Notes: generated by a model not told the origin, from the sequence alone. A DNA stretch of 64,000 nt from Kineosporia corallincola (GCF_018499875.1 NZ_JAHBAY010000004.1:496001-560000), one strand, 5' to 3'. Shown: positions 8,967-20,104, counted from the stretch's first letter. Translations and numbers: made by a program.

Positions 8967-11579
8967 ATGCTGATTGCGCTGATCGCGACCGTACTGGCCT
9001 TCGCCGGGGTCGCGACCGCGAACTTCGTGGTGGCCGCGCGGCAGCCGCAGCTGCGCCGCGGATCGGTGATCTCCGGGGTGGGATGCCTGGCCTGGGGCGG
9101 TATCTCGGTGGCCGCCCTGCTCGGGGTGCCGGACCCCTGGTTCTGGGCGGTCGGGCGTCCCCTCGTTCTGGTGATCTTCATGCTGGCCAGCGGTGGCGTG
9201 GGCCGGCTGGGCTCGGCCCGGGAGACCTGGGACAGCCTGGTCGAGGGCCTGATGATGATGGCGGGCCTGGCCGGTTTCGTCTGGATCGTGCTGCACGGGC
9301 AGACCTGGCTGACGGTGCGCCCGGAGACCGGCTGGACGCTGGCCTGGCTGGTGCCGATGGTCCTGCTGTGCAGCTACGCCGCCGGTCTCGCGGTGCGGGC
9401 GCGGGGCGACCAGCGCCGGATGGCCCTGCTGGCGGTGCTGGCCGGCGGCCTCTCGCTGACCGGTGACGTGACCGCTCTGGCCCTGCGCAACGACGCCGGG
9501 ATCGTGTTCTGGGCGGCCGCGTCGATGGTGCTGGTGCGTAGCGCTGTGTGGGACACCCGCAGCACCTACCGCAATCCGGTGCTGGAGACCCGGCCGCGCC
9601 GGCTGGGCTGGTGGCAGCTGCCGATCCCGTTCGCCGCGGCGCTCACCGTGTTCCCCGGCGCCCGCAGCGACGTGGTGGCCGCGGTGATGCTGGCGATCAT
9701 CTCGGTGGCGGTGTTCATCAACATCATCGGGCAGTCCGGGCAGAGCGAACGGCTCTGGGACGACCTGAGCGCCCGCAGCGAGCTGTACGAGGAACTGCTG
9801 GAGGACACCCAGGACGTGATCCTTCAGGTTGACGACTTCGGCGTGATCGAGTTCGCCAACCCGGCCTCGAACCGGGTGCTGGCCATGCGACCCGAGCAGC
9901 TGGTGGGCACCACCCTGCTGGACTACCTGCATCCCGACGACCAGAAGATGGCCCCGACGGTGGGCGGCGCCCCGCAGTGGCGGCGCGGCGAGCACCGGGT
10001 GGAGACCCGCTTCCTGCCCAGCCTGCCGGGCCAGCCGCCGGAACCGGCCAAGGCCGAGGGGATGACGCCCCGCCAGGCCGCGATGGCCGGCATCCCCGAC
10101 ATCAGCTCCGGCCTGGTCGGCAACATGTGGGCCGCGCAGGAGACCCGCTGGCGGGTGATCGAGTGGGGGATCACCCCGCGCGAGGACGGCGGCGCGGTGC
10201 TGGTCGGGCGCGACGTGTCCGACCGGGTGCGGATGCAGGGCGAACTGGTGGACGCGGCCCAGACCGACGCCCTGACCGGCCTTCTCAACCGCACCGCGTT
10301 CCTGGAGGCGGTCAACGCCCGGCTGGCCGAGGGCCAGCCGGTGGCGATGATGTTCATCGACCTCGACAACTTCAAGGAGGTCAACGACACGATGGGCCAC
10401 GCCGAGGGGGACCGGCTGCTGTACCGGGCGGCCGAGTGCCTGCGGCAGGCGGCCGGCGACGGCGACGCGGTGGCCCGGCTGGGCGGCGACGAGTTCGCGG
10501 TGATGCCGCTCAACGCCGACCCGGACGCCGCTCACGCCGCGGCCGAGGCCGTGGTCACGGCGTTCAACGGGTTCGACGAGACCGCCTACGGCCGGCCCTC
10601 GGTGTCGGCCAGCCTGGGCCTGGTGATCGCCGACCCCCAGGTCACCCGCACCGCGCGGGAGGTGCTGCGCGACGCCGACCTGGCGATGTACCGGGCCAAG
10701 CAGCGCGGCGGCGCCGGGGTGGTGGACTTCGAGCCGTGGATGGTGGAGCGGGTGATGGAGCACCACCGCCTGCGCGGCGACCTGGAGACCGCGGTGCGCG
10801 ACGAGAGCCTGACCATCTACCTCCAGCCGGTCGTCGACCTGCACACCCGGCAGTGGGAGGGGTTCGAGGCGCTGGTGCGCTGGCCGGTCGGGGCCGAGAC
10901 CTGGTCCCCGGCCCAGTTCCTGCCGGTGGCCGAGGAGAGCGGCCTGATCGTGCCGATGGGTGCCTGGGTGCTGCGCGAGTCGCTGCGCCAGCTGGCCGGA
11001 TGGCGCGACGAGCAGATGGGCATGGCGGTGAACGTGTCGGCACAGCAGCTGGTCGGCACCGACTTCTTCGACATCACCATGGAGGCGCTCCAGGAGAGCG
11101 GCATCGCCCCGGGCCGGCTCACCCTGGAGATCACCGAGCAGGCCGCCATCCAGGACCTCGGCCGCACCGCCTCCCGCCTCGACCTGCTGCGCTCCGAGGG
11201 CGTCCACGTGGCCATCGACGACTTCGGCACCGGGTTCTCCTCGTTGCAGTACCTGTCCCGGCTGCCGGTCGACATCCTCAAGATCGACCGCAAGTTCGTC
11301 TGGGGTCTGGGGCAGCAGGCCGAGGACGACGTGCTGGTGCGCTCGATGCTCGGCCTGGCCGCGGAACTCGGCCTGGAGGTGATCGCCGAGGGTGTGGAGA
11401 CCCGACGGCAGGCGGAGCTGCTGCTGGAGTACGGCTGCCGTCTGGCGCAGGGCTTCCTGTTCTCCCCGCCGCGCCCGATCGAGGAACTGCGGGTGAGCGA
11501 CCCGTTCGTCAGCCCGGCCCCGGCGATGCCGCGGATCCCGTTCCCCCGGCGAGCGGTGGACGACCGGGTGCCCAGCTGA
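8967..11579 (+). CDS. Membrane GGDEF-EAL cyclic-di-GMP protein with PAS domain (first of an adjacent pair)
   Basis: 870 residues. About eight N-terminal membrane helices (1-250) are followed by a PAS domain (from about 272, LYEELLEDTQDVILQVDDFG), a GGDEF domain (signature at about 506, RLGGDEFAV) and an EAL domain (signature at about 634, FEALVRW). EAL catalytic motifs NVSAQQL, ITEQAA, IDDFGTGFSSL, KIDRKF and AEGVET are intact, and so is GGDEF, so synthase and phosphodiesterase activity are both possible. No RxxD inhibitory site lies upstream of GGDEF. The start is the ATG at 8967; a GTG at 8940 is an alternative. A second such gene follows 200 bases later. Confidence 0.9.
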   Translation: MLIALIATVLAFAGVATANFVVAARQPQLRRGSVISGVGCLAWGGISVAALLGVPDPWFWAVGRPLVLVIFMLASGGVGRLGSARETWDSLVEGLMMMAGLAGFVWIVLHGQTWLTVRPETGWTLAWLVPMVLLCSYAAGLAVRARGDQRRMALLAVLAGGLSLTGDVTALALRNDAGIVFWAAASMVLVRSAVWDTRSTYRNPVLETRPRRLGWWQLPIPFAAALTVFPGARSDVVAAVMLAIISVAVFINIIGQSGQSERLWDDLSARSELYEELLEDTQDVILQVDDFGVIEFANPASNRVLAMRPEQLVGTTLLDYLHPDDQKMAPTVGGAPQWRRGEHRVETRFLPSLPGQPPEPAKAEGMTPRQAAMAGIPDISSGLVGNMWAAQETRWRVIEWGITPREDGGAVLVGRDVSDRVRMQGELVDAAQTDALTGLLNRTAFLEAVNARLAEGQPVAMMFIDLDNFKEVNDTMGHAEGDRLLYRAAECLRQAAGDGDAVARLGGDEFAVMPLNADPDAAHAAAEAVVTAFNGFDETAYGRPSVSASLGLVIADPQVTRTAREVLRDADLAMYRAKQRGGAGVVDFEPWMVERVMEHHRLRGDLETAVRDESLTIYLQPVVDLHTRQWEGFEALVRWPVGAETWSPAQFLPVAEESGLIVPMGAWVLRESLRQLAGWRDEQMGMAVNVSAQQLVGTDFFDITMEALQESGIAPGRLTLEITEQAAIQDLGRTASRLDLLRSEGVHVAIDDFGTGFSSLQYLSRLPVDILKIDRKFVWGLGQQAEDDVLVRSMLGLAAELGLEVIAEGVETRRQAELLLEYGCRLAQGFLFSPPRPIEELRVSDPFVSPAPAMPRIPFPRRAVDDRVPS

Positions 11580-11779
11580 CCGGTCGGGTGCCGGTTCGGT
11601 GCGCCCCACCCGCACAACCTGTGGACGTCGGGGAGGTGTCCTTCCCGGGTGGGTGGGGTCTGCCCCGGCCCACGCCCGGCGCCGCGCTCACCCTGCACCA
11701 CCGTGCGGTCACAATCCGTTGAGACTTCACGCGTCCGATCTCTTGGTGCGGGTCGGCCGCGTGGCTGCCGGTTACTGTC

Positions 11780-14632
11780 GTGACCGTGGTGCAGGCGATG
11801 CTGATGGCTGCCGCGGCAGCCCTGGCCGGGGTGGCCTGGGCCCGCGCGATCGTGCGTACCCGCCGCCTGCTCACCCCCACCGCCGCGGCGGCCGGCCTGT
11901 GCTGGGCACTGGGATCGGTACCGGCCCGGCTGCTCGACCCGTCCAGCTCGCTGCCGGCCGGCCAGATCGCCGACTTCCTGATGGTCGTGGCCGCCGCCGG
12001 GCTGCTCACCGCGCACGCCGCGATGGGCGACCGGATCGTGCCGGTGCGCCGCCCCGGCATCGGGGTGGCCGAGGCCGTGGTGCTCGCGCTCGCCGCCGCC
12101 ACCGTGGCCTGGGTGGTCGTCGGCGCCCCACTGCACCTGCCCGCCAGCACCGCCTTCGCCCTGCTCCCGGCCGTGCTCGACCTGGTCTCGCTGCTGGTCG
12201 TGCTGCGCCTGCCCACCCGCACCCCGGCCGAGCCGGCCGGATACGCCGGGCCGGAGGGCAACAGCGCGCCCGGCCGGTCCTGGGGTCTGCTGGTCACGGC
12301 GCTCACCGCCGTCCTGCTGTCCGACCTGCTGCGCGGCACCCGGGTGGCGGGCGCCCAGCTGCCCAGCCGCCCCGAGGTCTCCGACGCCGTGCTGGCGCCG
12401 GTGGCCTGCGCGGCCGGGCTCCTGCTCGCCCTGTACAGCCTGCGCCTGACCCGCAACCAGCCACCCACCGAGCGCTCCGACGCCGAGCCCGCCGACGACG
12501 TGCGTCACCTGCCCCGCCGTCGCGGCCGCCTGGTGCCCTACGGGGTGGCGCTGGCCGCCCCGGTCGCGGTCGGCGCCCAGGCCACGGTGACCGGCACCGG
12601 CCCGATCCCGCTCTTCGGCCTCGGCTGCCTGGCCGCGGCGTTCGTGGTCTGGCAGACCCTTCTGCTGCTGGAGCAGGACGAGCTGCTGCGCCGCCAGGTG
12701 GAGGCCCGCAAGCGCCTGGCCCTGCTCGTCGAGAACACGAGTGACCTGCTGCTGCGGCTCGACACCAACGGCCGCATCCTCGCGGTCAACGCCGCCGCCA
12801 CCCGGCTGCTGCACCGCCCGCCCTCCTCGATCGCCCAGCGCCCGTTCGAGGAGCTGGCCCGGCCCGACGACCAGCGCCGGGTGCGGGAGGCCGTGCTGGA
12901 GGTGACCCGCGGGCACCGCGACGCCGCCGAGATCGAGCTGCTCCTGGCCCCGCCCGCGGCCGGCACCGCCCAGCTGCGGCTGCGCGGCGTGGACGGCGGC
13001 GCGGTGGCCAACCTCAACGACGTCACCGACTCGGTCGAGCTGCGCCAGCGCCTGGAACGCCTGGCCCGCTTCGACCAGATGACCGGCCTGGCCAACCGGG
13101 CCCACCTGCTCGACGAGGTGGGCACCTGGCTGCTGCTCGCCCGCCCGGCGCCGGGCGACGACACCGACGAGGACAGCGGAATCGCCGTGCTGTACGCCGA
13201 TCTGGACGGGTTCAAGGCCGTCAACGACCGGTTCGGGCACGCCGCCGGCGACCGCGTGCTGGTCGACGTGGCCGCCCGGCTCGACGCGGTGGCCGGAGCG
13301 GTGGACGCCCGCCGGGTGATCGTCTCCCGGGTCGGCGGCGACGAGTTCATCCTGGCGATGGAGGGCGTCGGCCGGGCCGCCGCCACCACGGCCGCCCAGC
13401 GCCTGGTCGAGGCGATCGCCCCGCCGTTCCGGGTGGGCGGCCGCACCGTCCAGCTCGGCGTCAGCGTGGGTGTGGCCTACACCGACCCCACCGACGGCGA
13501 CCCGCGGATCCGGCCGGAGCGCGAGGGCCCGGCCGCCCTCGGCGACCACCCGGCCGGCAGCCGCAGCTCGGCCGCCACCCTGGTGCACCGCGCCGACCTG
13601 GCGATGTACGCGGCCAAGTCGGACGGCCGGGCCCGGCACGAGAGCTGGCGGCCGGAGCTGGAGGAACAGGTGCGCCGCCGGGTCGACCTGGCGATCGGCC
13701 TGCGTGACGCCCTGGAGCGTGGGCACCTGGCCGTGGCCTACCAGCCGATCGTGCGGCTGGCCGACGGGCACGTGCAGGGCGTCGAGGCGCTGCTGCGGCT
13801 GCCTCCCGACCAGGCCGGGTTCGAGCGGGACGGCGTGGTCAGCCCGGCCGAGCTGGTCGAGATCGCCGAGGACACCGGCGCGATCACCGAGCTGGGGGAG
13901 TGGGTGCTGCGCCAGGCGGTCACCCAGGCGGCCGGCTGGGCCCGGCGCGGCCACCAGATCTCGGTCAGCGTCAACATGTCCGTGGCCCAGCTGGTCTCGC
14001 CGGCTTTCGTCGAGCTGGTCACCGGCATGCTCGACGCCACCGGCCTGCCGCCGTCCCGGCTGGTGCTGGAGCTCACCGAGAGCCAGCTGGTCGAGCACTC
14101 CGGCCCGGCCCCCGACGCCCTCCAGGCCCTGCGCGACGCCGGGATCCGGCTGGCCATCGACGACTTCGGCACCGGTTACTCGTCGCTGTCCTACCTGCGC
14201 CGGATGCCGGTCAGCCTGGTCAAGATCGACCGCTCGCTGCTGGCCGGGCTGGGCACCGACCCGCGCGCCGCGGCGCTGCTGTCCGCCGTGGTGTCGATGG
14301 CCCGGGGCCTGGACCTGTCGGTGGTCGCGGAGGGGATGGAGGACCTCGCCACCGCCCGGGCGCTGCGCGACCTCGGGGTGCAGGCGGGGCAGGGTTTCGC
14401 GTTCTCCCGGGCGCTGCCGGCCGCCGAGATCCGCAGACTGCTGGCGGGCGGTCCGCTCGACATCGAAGAACCCGCCGGCGAACCTGGCGGCGAACTCGGG
14501 GACGACGGGGAGCCCGCGCCCGCACCCGGCCGGGTTCCGGAAAACGCCGACGGCCCACCGGTGCTCGATCTGCCCGATTCGGCACCGTCCGGCAGCCTGC
14601 CCGAGGAGCGGTCGGGCCGTCTCAGTAAGTGA
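11780..14632 (+). CDS. Membrane GGDEF-EAL cyclic-di-GMP protein with PAS-like domain (second of the pair)
   Basis: 950 residues. Seven or eight membrane helices come first, then a PAS-like domain (about 315-410, LLVENTSDLLLRLDTNGRIL), GGDEF (about 519, RVGGDEFIL) and EAL (about 669, VEALLRLP). EAL motifs NMSVAQL, LTESQLVE, IDDFGTGYSSL, KIDRSLL and AEGMED are kept. The C-terminal tail of about 55 residues is Pro/Glu-rich. The domain order matches the upstream gene but the sequence is well diverged, so the duplication is old. In-frame GTGs at 11780, 11786 and 11789 follow TACTGT (11773-11778); start at 11786 would be leaderless. Confidence 0.88.
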   Translation: MTVVQAMLMAAAAALAGVAWARAIVRTRRLLTPTAAAAGLCWALGSVPARLLDPSSSLPAGQIADFLMVVAAAGLLTAHAAMGDRIVPVRRPGIGVAEAVVLALAAATVAWVVVGAPLHLPASTAFALLPAVLDLVSLLVVLRLPTRTPAEPAGYAGPEGNSAPGRSWGLLVTALTAVLLSDLLRGTRVAGAQLPSRPEVSDAVLAPVACAAGLLLALYSLRLTRNQPPTERSDAEPADDVRHLPRRRGRLVPYGVALAAPVAVGAQATVTGTGPIPLFGLGCLAAAFVVWQTLLLLEQDELLRRQVEARKRLALLVENTSDLLLRLDTNGRILAVNAAATRLLHRPPSSIAQRPFEELARPDDQRRVREAVLEVTRGHRDAAEIELLLAPPAAGTAQLRLRGVDGGAVANLNDVTDSVELRQRLERLARFDQMTGLANRAHLLDEVGTWLLLARPAPGDDTDEDSGIAVLYADLDGFKAVNDRFGHAAGDRVLVDVAARLDAVAGAVDARRVIVSRVGGDEFILAMEGVGRAAATTAAQRLVEAIAPPFRVGGRTVQLGVSVGVAYTDPTDGDPRIRPEREGPAALGDHPAGSRSSAATLVHRADLAMYAAKSDGRARHESWRPELEEQVRRRVDLAIGLRDALERGHLAVAYQPIVRLADGHVQGVEALLRLPPDQAGFERDGVVSPAELVEIAEDTGAITELGEWVLRQAVTQAAGWARRGHQISVSVNMSVAQLVSPAFVELVTGMLDATGLPPSRLVLELTESQLVEHSGPAPDALQALRDAGIRLAIDDFGTGYSSLSYLRRMPVSLVKIDRSLLAGLGTDPRAAALLSAVVSMARGLDLSVVAEGMEDLATARALRDLGVQAGQGFAFSRALPAAEIRRLLAGGPLDIEEPAGEPGGELGDDGEPAPAPGRVPENADGPPVLDLPDSAPSGSLPEERSGRLSK

Positions 14633-14649
14633 GACCTGCCGGGTCCCGA

Positions 14650-14678
14650 TTGACATCCCCGCAATCCGGGGGCAACGT
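14650..14678 (+). promoter_or_regulatory. Promoter of the ilvB leader transcript
   Basis: A perfect TTGACA -35 (14650-14655), a 17-base spacer and a weak -10 CAACGT (14673-14678). Expected transcription start near 14685 coincides with the GTG of the leader peptide, so the leader would be translated from a leaderless mRNA. The preceding GGDEF-EAL gene ends 18 bases upstream. Confidence 0.6.
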
Positions 14679-14684
14679 GTGAGC

Positions 14685-14723
14685 GTGCGTAAGACTCTCG
14701 TACTTGGACGGCGCGCCCGCTGA
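14685..14723 (+). CDS. ilvB leader peptide
   Basis: Twelve codons encode MRKTLVLGRRAR and a stop. A GTG two codons upstream (14679, giving MSVRKTLVLGRRAR) is an alternative start, with GGGGG at 14668-14672. From memory, actinobacterial ilvB leader peptides described in the literature have the form MR...LVLGKR. The branched-chain run uses CTC, GTA and CTT; GTA and CTT are rare in this genome's style, which would favour stalling. The last codons lie inside the 5' arm of the attenuator hairpin. Confidence 0.75.
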   Translation: MRKTLVLGRRAR

Positions 14724-14781
14724 GGTCATGGTGACCCGCGAGCGCGCGACCCCTTGTGCCCATTGGGACGAGGGGTTTTTT
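14711..14781 (+). terminator. ilvB attenuator: pause hairpin and intrinsic terminator
   Basis: Hairpin 1 pairs 14711-14720 with 14738-14747 (nine pairs, one mismatch) around an inner GGTCA-TGG-TGACC stem. Directly next to it is a terminator stem (14750-14761 with 14765-14775, one bulged G) followed by TTTTTT (14776-14781). Read-through to ilvB should rise when ribosomes stall on the Leu-Val-Leu codons just upstream of hairpin 1. A possible antiterminator is GGTC (14724-14727) with GACC (14748-14751). Structure is read by eye. Confidence 0.75.
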
Positions 14782-14869
14782 CGTCCCTGCCGACAGTTGC
14801 GCGCATCTCAGCTGCCGGCATCGACGGTCCGATGCACAGCAGTGATCCGACGAGCGAAGGAACCCCCTG

Positions 14870-16687
14870 ATGCCCGGCCAGTCCCACACCGAACCCTCCG
14901 GCGCAGCCCGCGCCGCCACCACCGGCCCGCAGGTCTCCGGTGAGCCGATGACCGGGGCGCAGAGCCTCGTCCGCTCGCTCGAGTCCGTCGGTGTAGAAAC
15001 GGTTTTCGGGATCCCGGGCGGAGCGATCCTTCCGCTCTACGACCCCCTGATGGACTCCACCAGGATCCGTCACATCCTGGCCCGCCACGAGCAGGGCGCC
15101 GGGCACGCGGCCGAGGGCTACGCCCAGGCCACCGGCCGGGTCGGGGTCTGCATGGCGACGTCCGGCCCGGGCGCGACCAACCTGGTCACCGCCATCGCCG
15201 ACGCCTACATGGACTCGATCCCGATGGTCGCGATCACCGGCCAGGTGAGCAGCAAGATGATCGGCACGGACGCCTTCCAGGAGGCGGACATCGTCGGCAT
15301 CACCCTGCCGATCACCAAGCACAACATGCTGGTCACCGACGCCGCGGAGATCCCGCGCGCGGTGGCCGAGGCGTTCCACATCGCGAGTACCGGCCGTCCG
15401 GGCCCGGTTCTGGTCGACGTGCCCAAGGACGTGCTCCAGGCGAGCACCACGTTCTCCTGGCCGCCGAAGCTCGACCTGCCCGGCTACCGCGCCGTCACCC
15501 GGCCGCACAACAAGCAGATCCGGGAGGCCGCCCGGCTGCTCACCTCCTCGTCGCGTCCCGTGCTCTACGTCGGTGGCGGTGTGCTGAAGGCGCACGCCAG
15601 CGAGGAGCTGCGGCGGCTCACCGAGGCGACCGGCGCCCCCGTCGTCACCACCCTGATGGCGCTGGGCGCGCTGCCCGACTCGCACCAGCAGAACCTGGGC
15701 ATGCCGGGCATGCACGGCACCGTGGCCGCGGTCACCGCGCTCCAGAAGGCCGACCTGATCGTCAGTCTCGGTGCCCGGTTCGACGACCGGGTCACCGGCA
15801 ACCTGGACTCCTTCGCACCGCACGCCAAGGTGGTGCACGCCGACATCGACCCGGCCGAGATCGGCAAGAACCGGCTCGCCGACGTGCCGATCGTGGGTGA
15901 CGCCAAAGAGGTCATCGCCGAGCTGTGCCTGGCCGTCGAGGCGGAGCACAAGGCCGGCCGCAGCGCCGACCTGACCGCCTGGTGGCAGCAGCTGGACGGC
16001 TGGCGCCAGGCCTTCCCGCTCGGCCACGCCCCGGCCCCGGAGGGCGAGGTCTCGCCGCAGGACGTGATCGCCCGGATCGGCGCGATCTCCGGCCCGGACT
16101 CGATCTACGTCGCCGGTGTCGGCCAGCACCAGATGTGGGCGTCGCAGTTCATCAAGTACGAGAACCCGCACACCTGGATCAATTCCGGCGGTGCGGGCAC
16201 GATGGGCTTCGCGGTGCCGGCCGCGATGGGCGCGAAGACCGGCCGTCCCGACACCGTGGTCTGGGCGATCGACGGCGACGGCTGCTTCCAGATGACCAAT
16301 CAGGAACTGGCCACCTGCGTGATCAACCAGATCCCGATCAAGGTCGCCGTCATCAACAACTCCAGCCTGGGCATGGTCCGGCAGTGGCAGAACCTGTTCT
16401 ACGACGGCCGCTACTCCAACACCGACCTGCACACCTCGGTCGGCAGCCGGATCCCCGACTTCGTCAAGCTGGCGGAGGCCTACGGCTGCGTCGGGCTGCG
16501 CTGCGAGACGCCCGAAGACGTGGACGCCACGATCAAGAAGGCGATGGAGATCAACGACGTCCCCGTCGTCATCGACTTCGTCGTGCACCGTGACGCGATG
16601 GTCTGGCCGATGGTCCCGGCCGGCGTCAGCAACGACGCCATCCAGATCGCGCGTGACACCCGCCCGGATTTCGACAGCGAAGACTGA
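14870..16687 (+). CDS. ilvB: Acetolactate synthase large subunit
   Basis: 605 residues. This thiamine-diphosphate enzyme joins two pyruvates, or pyruvate with 2-oxobutyrate, in the first common step of valine/leucine and isoleucine synthesis. Visible are the N-terminal ThDP domain with catalytic Glu ([21 protein letters not shown]), the FAD-binding middle domain and the ThDP/Mg motif [19 protein letters not shown], then [12 protein letters not shown]. Start ATG with GAAGGAA upstream. It leads the ilvB-ilvN-ilvC row and sits behind the leader-peptide attenuator at 14685-14781. Confidence 0.96.
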   Translation: MPGQSHTEPSGAARAATTGPQVSGEPMTGAQSLVRSLESVGVETVFGIPGGAILPLYDPLMDSTRIRHILARHEQGAGHAAEGYAQATGRVGVCMATSGPGATNLVTAIADAYMDSIPMVAITGQVSSKMIGTDAFQEADIVGITLPITKHNMLVTDAAEIPRAVAEAFHIASTGRPGPVLVDVPKDVLQASTTFSWPPKLDLPGYRAVTRPHNKQIREAARLLTSSSRPVLYVGGGVLKAHASEELRRLTEATGAPVVTTLMALGALPDSHQQNLGMPGMHGTVAAVTALQKADLIVSLGARFDDRVTGNLDSFAPHAKVVHADIDPAEIGKNRLADVPIVGDAKEVIAELCLAVEAEHKAGRSADLTAWWQQLDGWRQAFPLGHAPAPEGEVSPQDVIARIGAISGPDSIYVAGVGQHQMWASQFIKYENPHTWINSGGAGTMGFAVPAAMGAKTGRPDTVVWAIDGDGCFQMTNQELATCVINQIPIKVAVINNSSLGMVRQWQNLFYDGRYSNTDLHTSVGSRIPDFVKLAEAYGCVGLRCETPEDVDATIKKAMEINDVPVVIDFVVHRDAMVWPMVPAGVSNDAIQIARDTRPDFDSED

Positions 16688-16698
16688 GGACGATCGAC

Positions 16699-17214
16699 GT
16701 GACGCACAAGCACACCCTTTCCGTCCTGGTCGAGGACCGGCCCGGCGTCCTGACCCGGGTCGCCGGCCTGTTCGCCCGGCGGGGCTTCAACATCCACTCA
16801 CTGGCGGTCGGCCCGACCGAGCATCCCGGGGTGTCCCGGATGACCGTCGTGGTGGACGTCGACGAGCTGCCGCTGGAGCAGGTCACCAAGCAGCTCAACA
16901 AGCTGATCAACGTGATCAAGATCGTCGAGCTGGAGCCGGGCGCCTCGGTCCAGCGCGAGATGCTCCTGGTCAAGGTGCGGGCCGACGCCACCACGCGCAG
17001 CCACGTGCTGGAGACCGTGGAGCTGTTCCGCGGCCACGTGGTCGACGTGGCGCCGGACGCCGTCACCATCGAGGCGACCGGCAGCCCGGACAAGCTGGCG
17101 GCCCTGCTCAAGGTGCTGGAGCCGTTCGGCATCCGCGAGTTGTCGCAGTCCGGCCTGATCGGCATCGGCCGCGGCAACCGCTCGATCACCGACCGGGCGC
17201 TGCGCAGCGCCTGA
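16699..17214 (+). CDS. ilvN: Acetolactate synthase small (regulatory) subunit
   Basis: 171 residues. An ACT domain occupies residues 1-80 (HTLSVLVEDRPGVLTRVAGLFARRGFNIHSL), followed by the conserved C-terminal domain (EMLLVKVRAD, then FGIRELSQSGLIGIGRG). It binds valine and makes the IlvB catalytic subunit feedback-sensitive. It begins with GTG 11 bases after the ilvB stop, so the pair is co-transcribed under the same attenuator. Confidence 0.96.
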   Translation: MTHKHTLSVLVEDRPGVLTRVAGLFARRGFNIHSLAVGPTEHPGVSRMTVVVDVDELPLEQVTKQLNKLINVIKIVELEPGASVQREMLLVKVRADATTRSHVLETVELFRGHVVDVAPDAVTIEATGSPDKLAALLKVLEPFGIRELSQSGLIGIGRGNRSITDRALRSA

Positions 17215-17229
17215 GGCGACGGCCTCTAA

Positions 17230-18309
<1,080 letters not shown>

Positions 18310-18315
18310 CCCGTC

Positions 18316-18356
18316 GACGAGGGTGCGGCCCCCGCCGAAGGGGCCGCGCTCTCGTC
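18316..18356. terminator. Bidirectional hairpin between ilvC and the VOC gene
   Basis: GACGAG (18316-18321) pairs with CTCGTC (18351-18356) and GCGGCCCC (18325-18332) with GGGGCCGC (18340-18347). It overlaps the stop of the convergent gene. No strong T-run on either strand. Confidence 0.6.
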
Positions 18357-18738
18357 AGGGCCGGGGCGCGTACAGGTCGATGTGGGTGCCGTCCGGGTCC
18401 TGCACGGTCGCGAACCGCTGGCCCCACGGCGCGTCCATCGGCTCGCGGAAGCCGAAGCCGTCGTCGTCCAGCCAGGCGTACAGCTCGTCCACCCCAGCCG
18501 CCGAGTCGCAGCGCACGCCGAGCGTGATGCCGGTGCGCGGGGCATCCTGGTCCACGTCCCAGCCCAGCCGTTTCACGGCCTCCTCGGTGTCCAGGGTGAG
18601 GCTCATCCCGTCGAGGCGCGCCACCATGTGGCCGGAGGCCTGGTCCCCCTCGAACGTGCACCCCAGACGCCGGTAGAAGGCGATCGACTTGGCCAGGTCG
18701 GCCACCACCACACCGACGGCGTCCATCCGGAATCCCAT
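18355..18738 (-). CDS. VOC-family (glyoxalase/bleomycin-resistance-like) protein
   Basis: 127 residues. A single VOC domain made of paired beta-alpha-beta-beta-beta units: MDAVGVVVADLAKSIAFYRRLG at the start and FATVQDPDGTHIDLYAP at the end, where the Glu/Asp and His metal positions of the family usually fall. Members include isomerases, dioxygenases and drug-binding proteins; substrate not predictable. It sits opposite to ilvC and leuB, so no functional link is implied. The ATG at 18738 is chosen because the conserved fold starts four residues later. Confidence 0.75.
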   Translation of the reverse strand: MGFRMDAVGVVVADLAKSIAFYRRLGCTFEGDQASGHMVARLDGMSLTLDTEEAVKRLGWDVDQDAPRTGITLGVRCDSAAGVDELYAWLDDDGFGFREPMDAPWGQRFATVQDPDGTHIDLYAPRP

Positions 18739-18862
18739 GGCGGCCAGCCTATTCGGGTACCTGCCGGCAGCCAGGCGAAACGCGCTGACGGGCCCCGCCC
18801 AGATCGTCCACATGCTGAGATAGAGCGCCCGGTATCCGGACGCAAGGAGTAGGATCCCGACC

Positions 18863-19927
18863 ATGAGCACCCCGACCGCACCCACGTCCGTCCGGCTGGC
18901 CGTCATTCCTGGCGACGGCATCGGCCCGGAGGTGGTCGCCGAGGGCCTGAAGGTCCTGAACGCCGCGGTCGGCACCGAGGTGTCCTTCGAGACCACCGAG
19001 TACGAGCTCGGTGCTCGCCTGTGGCACAAGACAGGCGAGACGTTGCCCGACGCCGCGCTGGCCGAGATCCGGCAGCACGACGCCATCCTGCTCGGCGCGA
19101 TCGGTGACCCCGGTGTGCCGAGTGGCGTTCTGGAGCGGGGCCTCCTGCTGCGTCTGCGGTTCGAGCTGGACCACTACGTGAACCTGCGGCCGGCGCGGTT
19201 GTACCCGGGCGTCACCTCGCCCCTGGCCCCGCACGTCCTCGAGAACGGCCTCGACTTCGTCGTGGTCCGCGAGGGCACCGAGGGCCCCTACGTCGGCAAC
19301 GGCGGCGCGGTGCGCACGGGTACGCCGCACGAGATCGCGACCGAGGTCAGCATCAACACGGCGTTCGGCATCGAGCGGGTGGTGCGGGACGCGTTCCGTC
19401 GCGCCGCCGGCCGCCCGCGCAAGCACCTCACCCTGGTGCACAAGCACAACGTGCTCACCCACGCCGGTCACCTCTGGCGCCGCACGGTGGAACAGGTCAA
19501 CGCCGAGTTCCCCGAGGTCACCACCGACTACCTGCACGTCGACGCGGCCACCATCTTCATGGTGCAGAACCCGGGCCGGTTCGACGTGATCGTCACCGAC
19601 AACCTCTTCGGCGACATCATCACCGACATCGCCGGCGCGATCGCCGGCGGCATCGGCCTGGCCGCGTCGGGCAACATCAACCCCGACCGCAGCGCCGCGC
19701 CGAGCATGTTCGAGCCGGTCCACGGCTCCGCTCCCGACATCGCCGGCCAGGGCAAGGCCGACCCCACCGCCACCGTGCTGTCCGTGGCGATGCTGCTGGA
19801 GCACCTCGGGCTGGAGAAGGCCGCCCAGAAGATCGAGCAGGCCGTGGCCGAAGACCTCACCTCACGTGGTGAGCGAGTACGCACCACGTCGGAGATCGGC
19901 GAGGCCATCGCCTCGCGTCTCGCCTGA
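18863..19927 (+). CDS. leuB: 3-isopropylmalate dehydrogenase
   Basis: 354 residues. NAD-dependent oxidative decarboxylase of leucine synthesis; it also acts on 3-methylmalate in the citramalate route. Seen are [11 protein letters not shown], the Arg-rich substrate loop ([13 protein letters not shown]), VREGTEGPY, the Lys motif [12 protein letters not shown], the Asp metal motif [15 protein letters not shown] and the NAD site [20 protein letters not shown]. Start ATG with CAAGGAG upstream. It stands apart from leuCD, which is usual in actinobacteria. Confidence 0.95.
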   Translation: MSTPTAPTSVRLAVIPGDGIGPEVVAEGLKVLNAAVGTEVSFETTEYELGARLWHKTGETLPDAALAEIRQHDAILLGAIGDPGVPSGVLERGLLLRLRFELDHYVNLRPARLYPGVTSPLAPHVLENGLDFVVVREGTEGPYVGNGGAVRTGTPHEIATEVSINTAFGIERVVRDAFRRAAGRPRKHLTLVHKHNVLTHAGHLWRRTVEQVNAEFPEVTTDYLHVDAATIFMVQNPGRFDVIVTDNLFGDIITDIAGAIAGGIGLAASGNINPDRSAAPSMFEPVHGSAPDIAGQGKADPTATVLSVAMLLEHLGLEKAAQKIEQAVAEDLTSRGERVRTTSEIGEAIASRLA

Positions 19928-19961
19928 CCAGGGGTGCCTGTCTAGCGCAACGAGCCGAGGC

Positions 19962-19990
19962 GGCCGGTCGGGGGAACACCCCGGCCGGCC
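19962..19990 (+). terminator. Hairpin after leuB
   Basis: A 12-base-pair stem (19962-19973 with 19979-19990, one G-T pair) and a 5-base loop, 35 bases after the leuB stop. There is no T-run, as is common for high-GC actinobacterial terminators. The rest of the 177-base gap before ilvE shows no gene. Confidence 0.6.
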
Positions 19991-20104
19991 GTCAGCCGTA
20001 TCCCCACCCGGAACGGCCCAGGTCAGGCGAGCTCTCCGCTGCTACCGTCGTCAACAGATTCTTTCCGGTCACCGGACCAGACCGGAATGCGAGGGAGTAC
20101 CGCG

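Noticed and set aside
10817-14656. A 1279-codon open frame on the minus strand
   Set aside because: Antisense to the two GGDEF-EAL genes, with biased composition and no recognisable domain or ribosome site.
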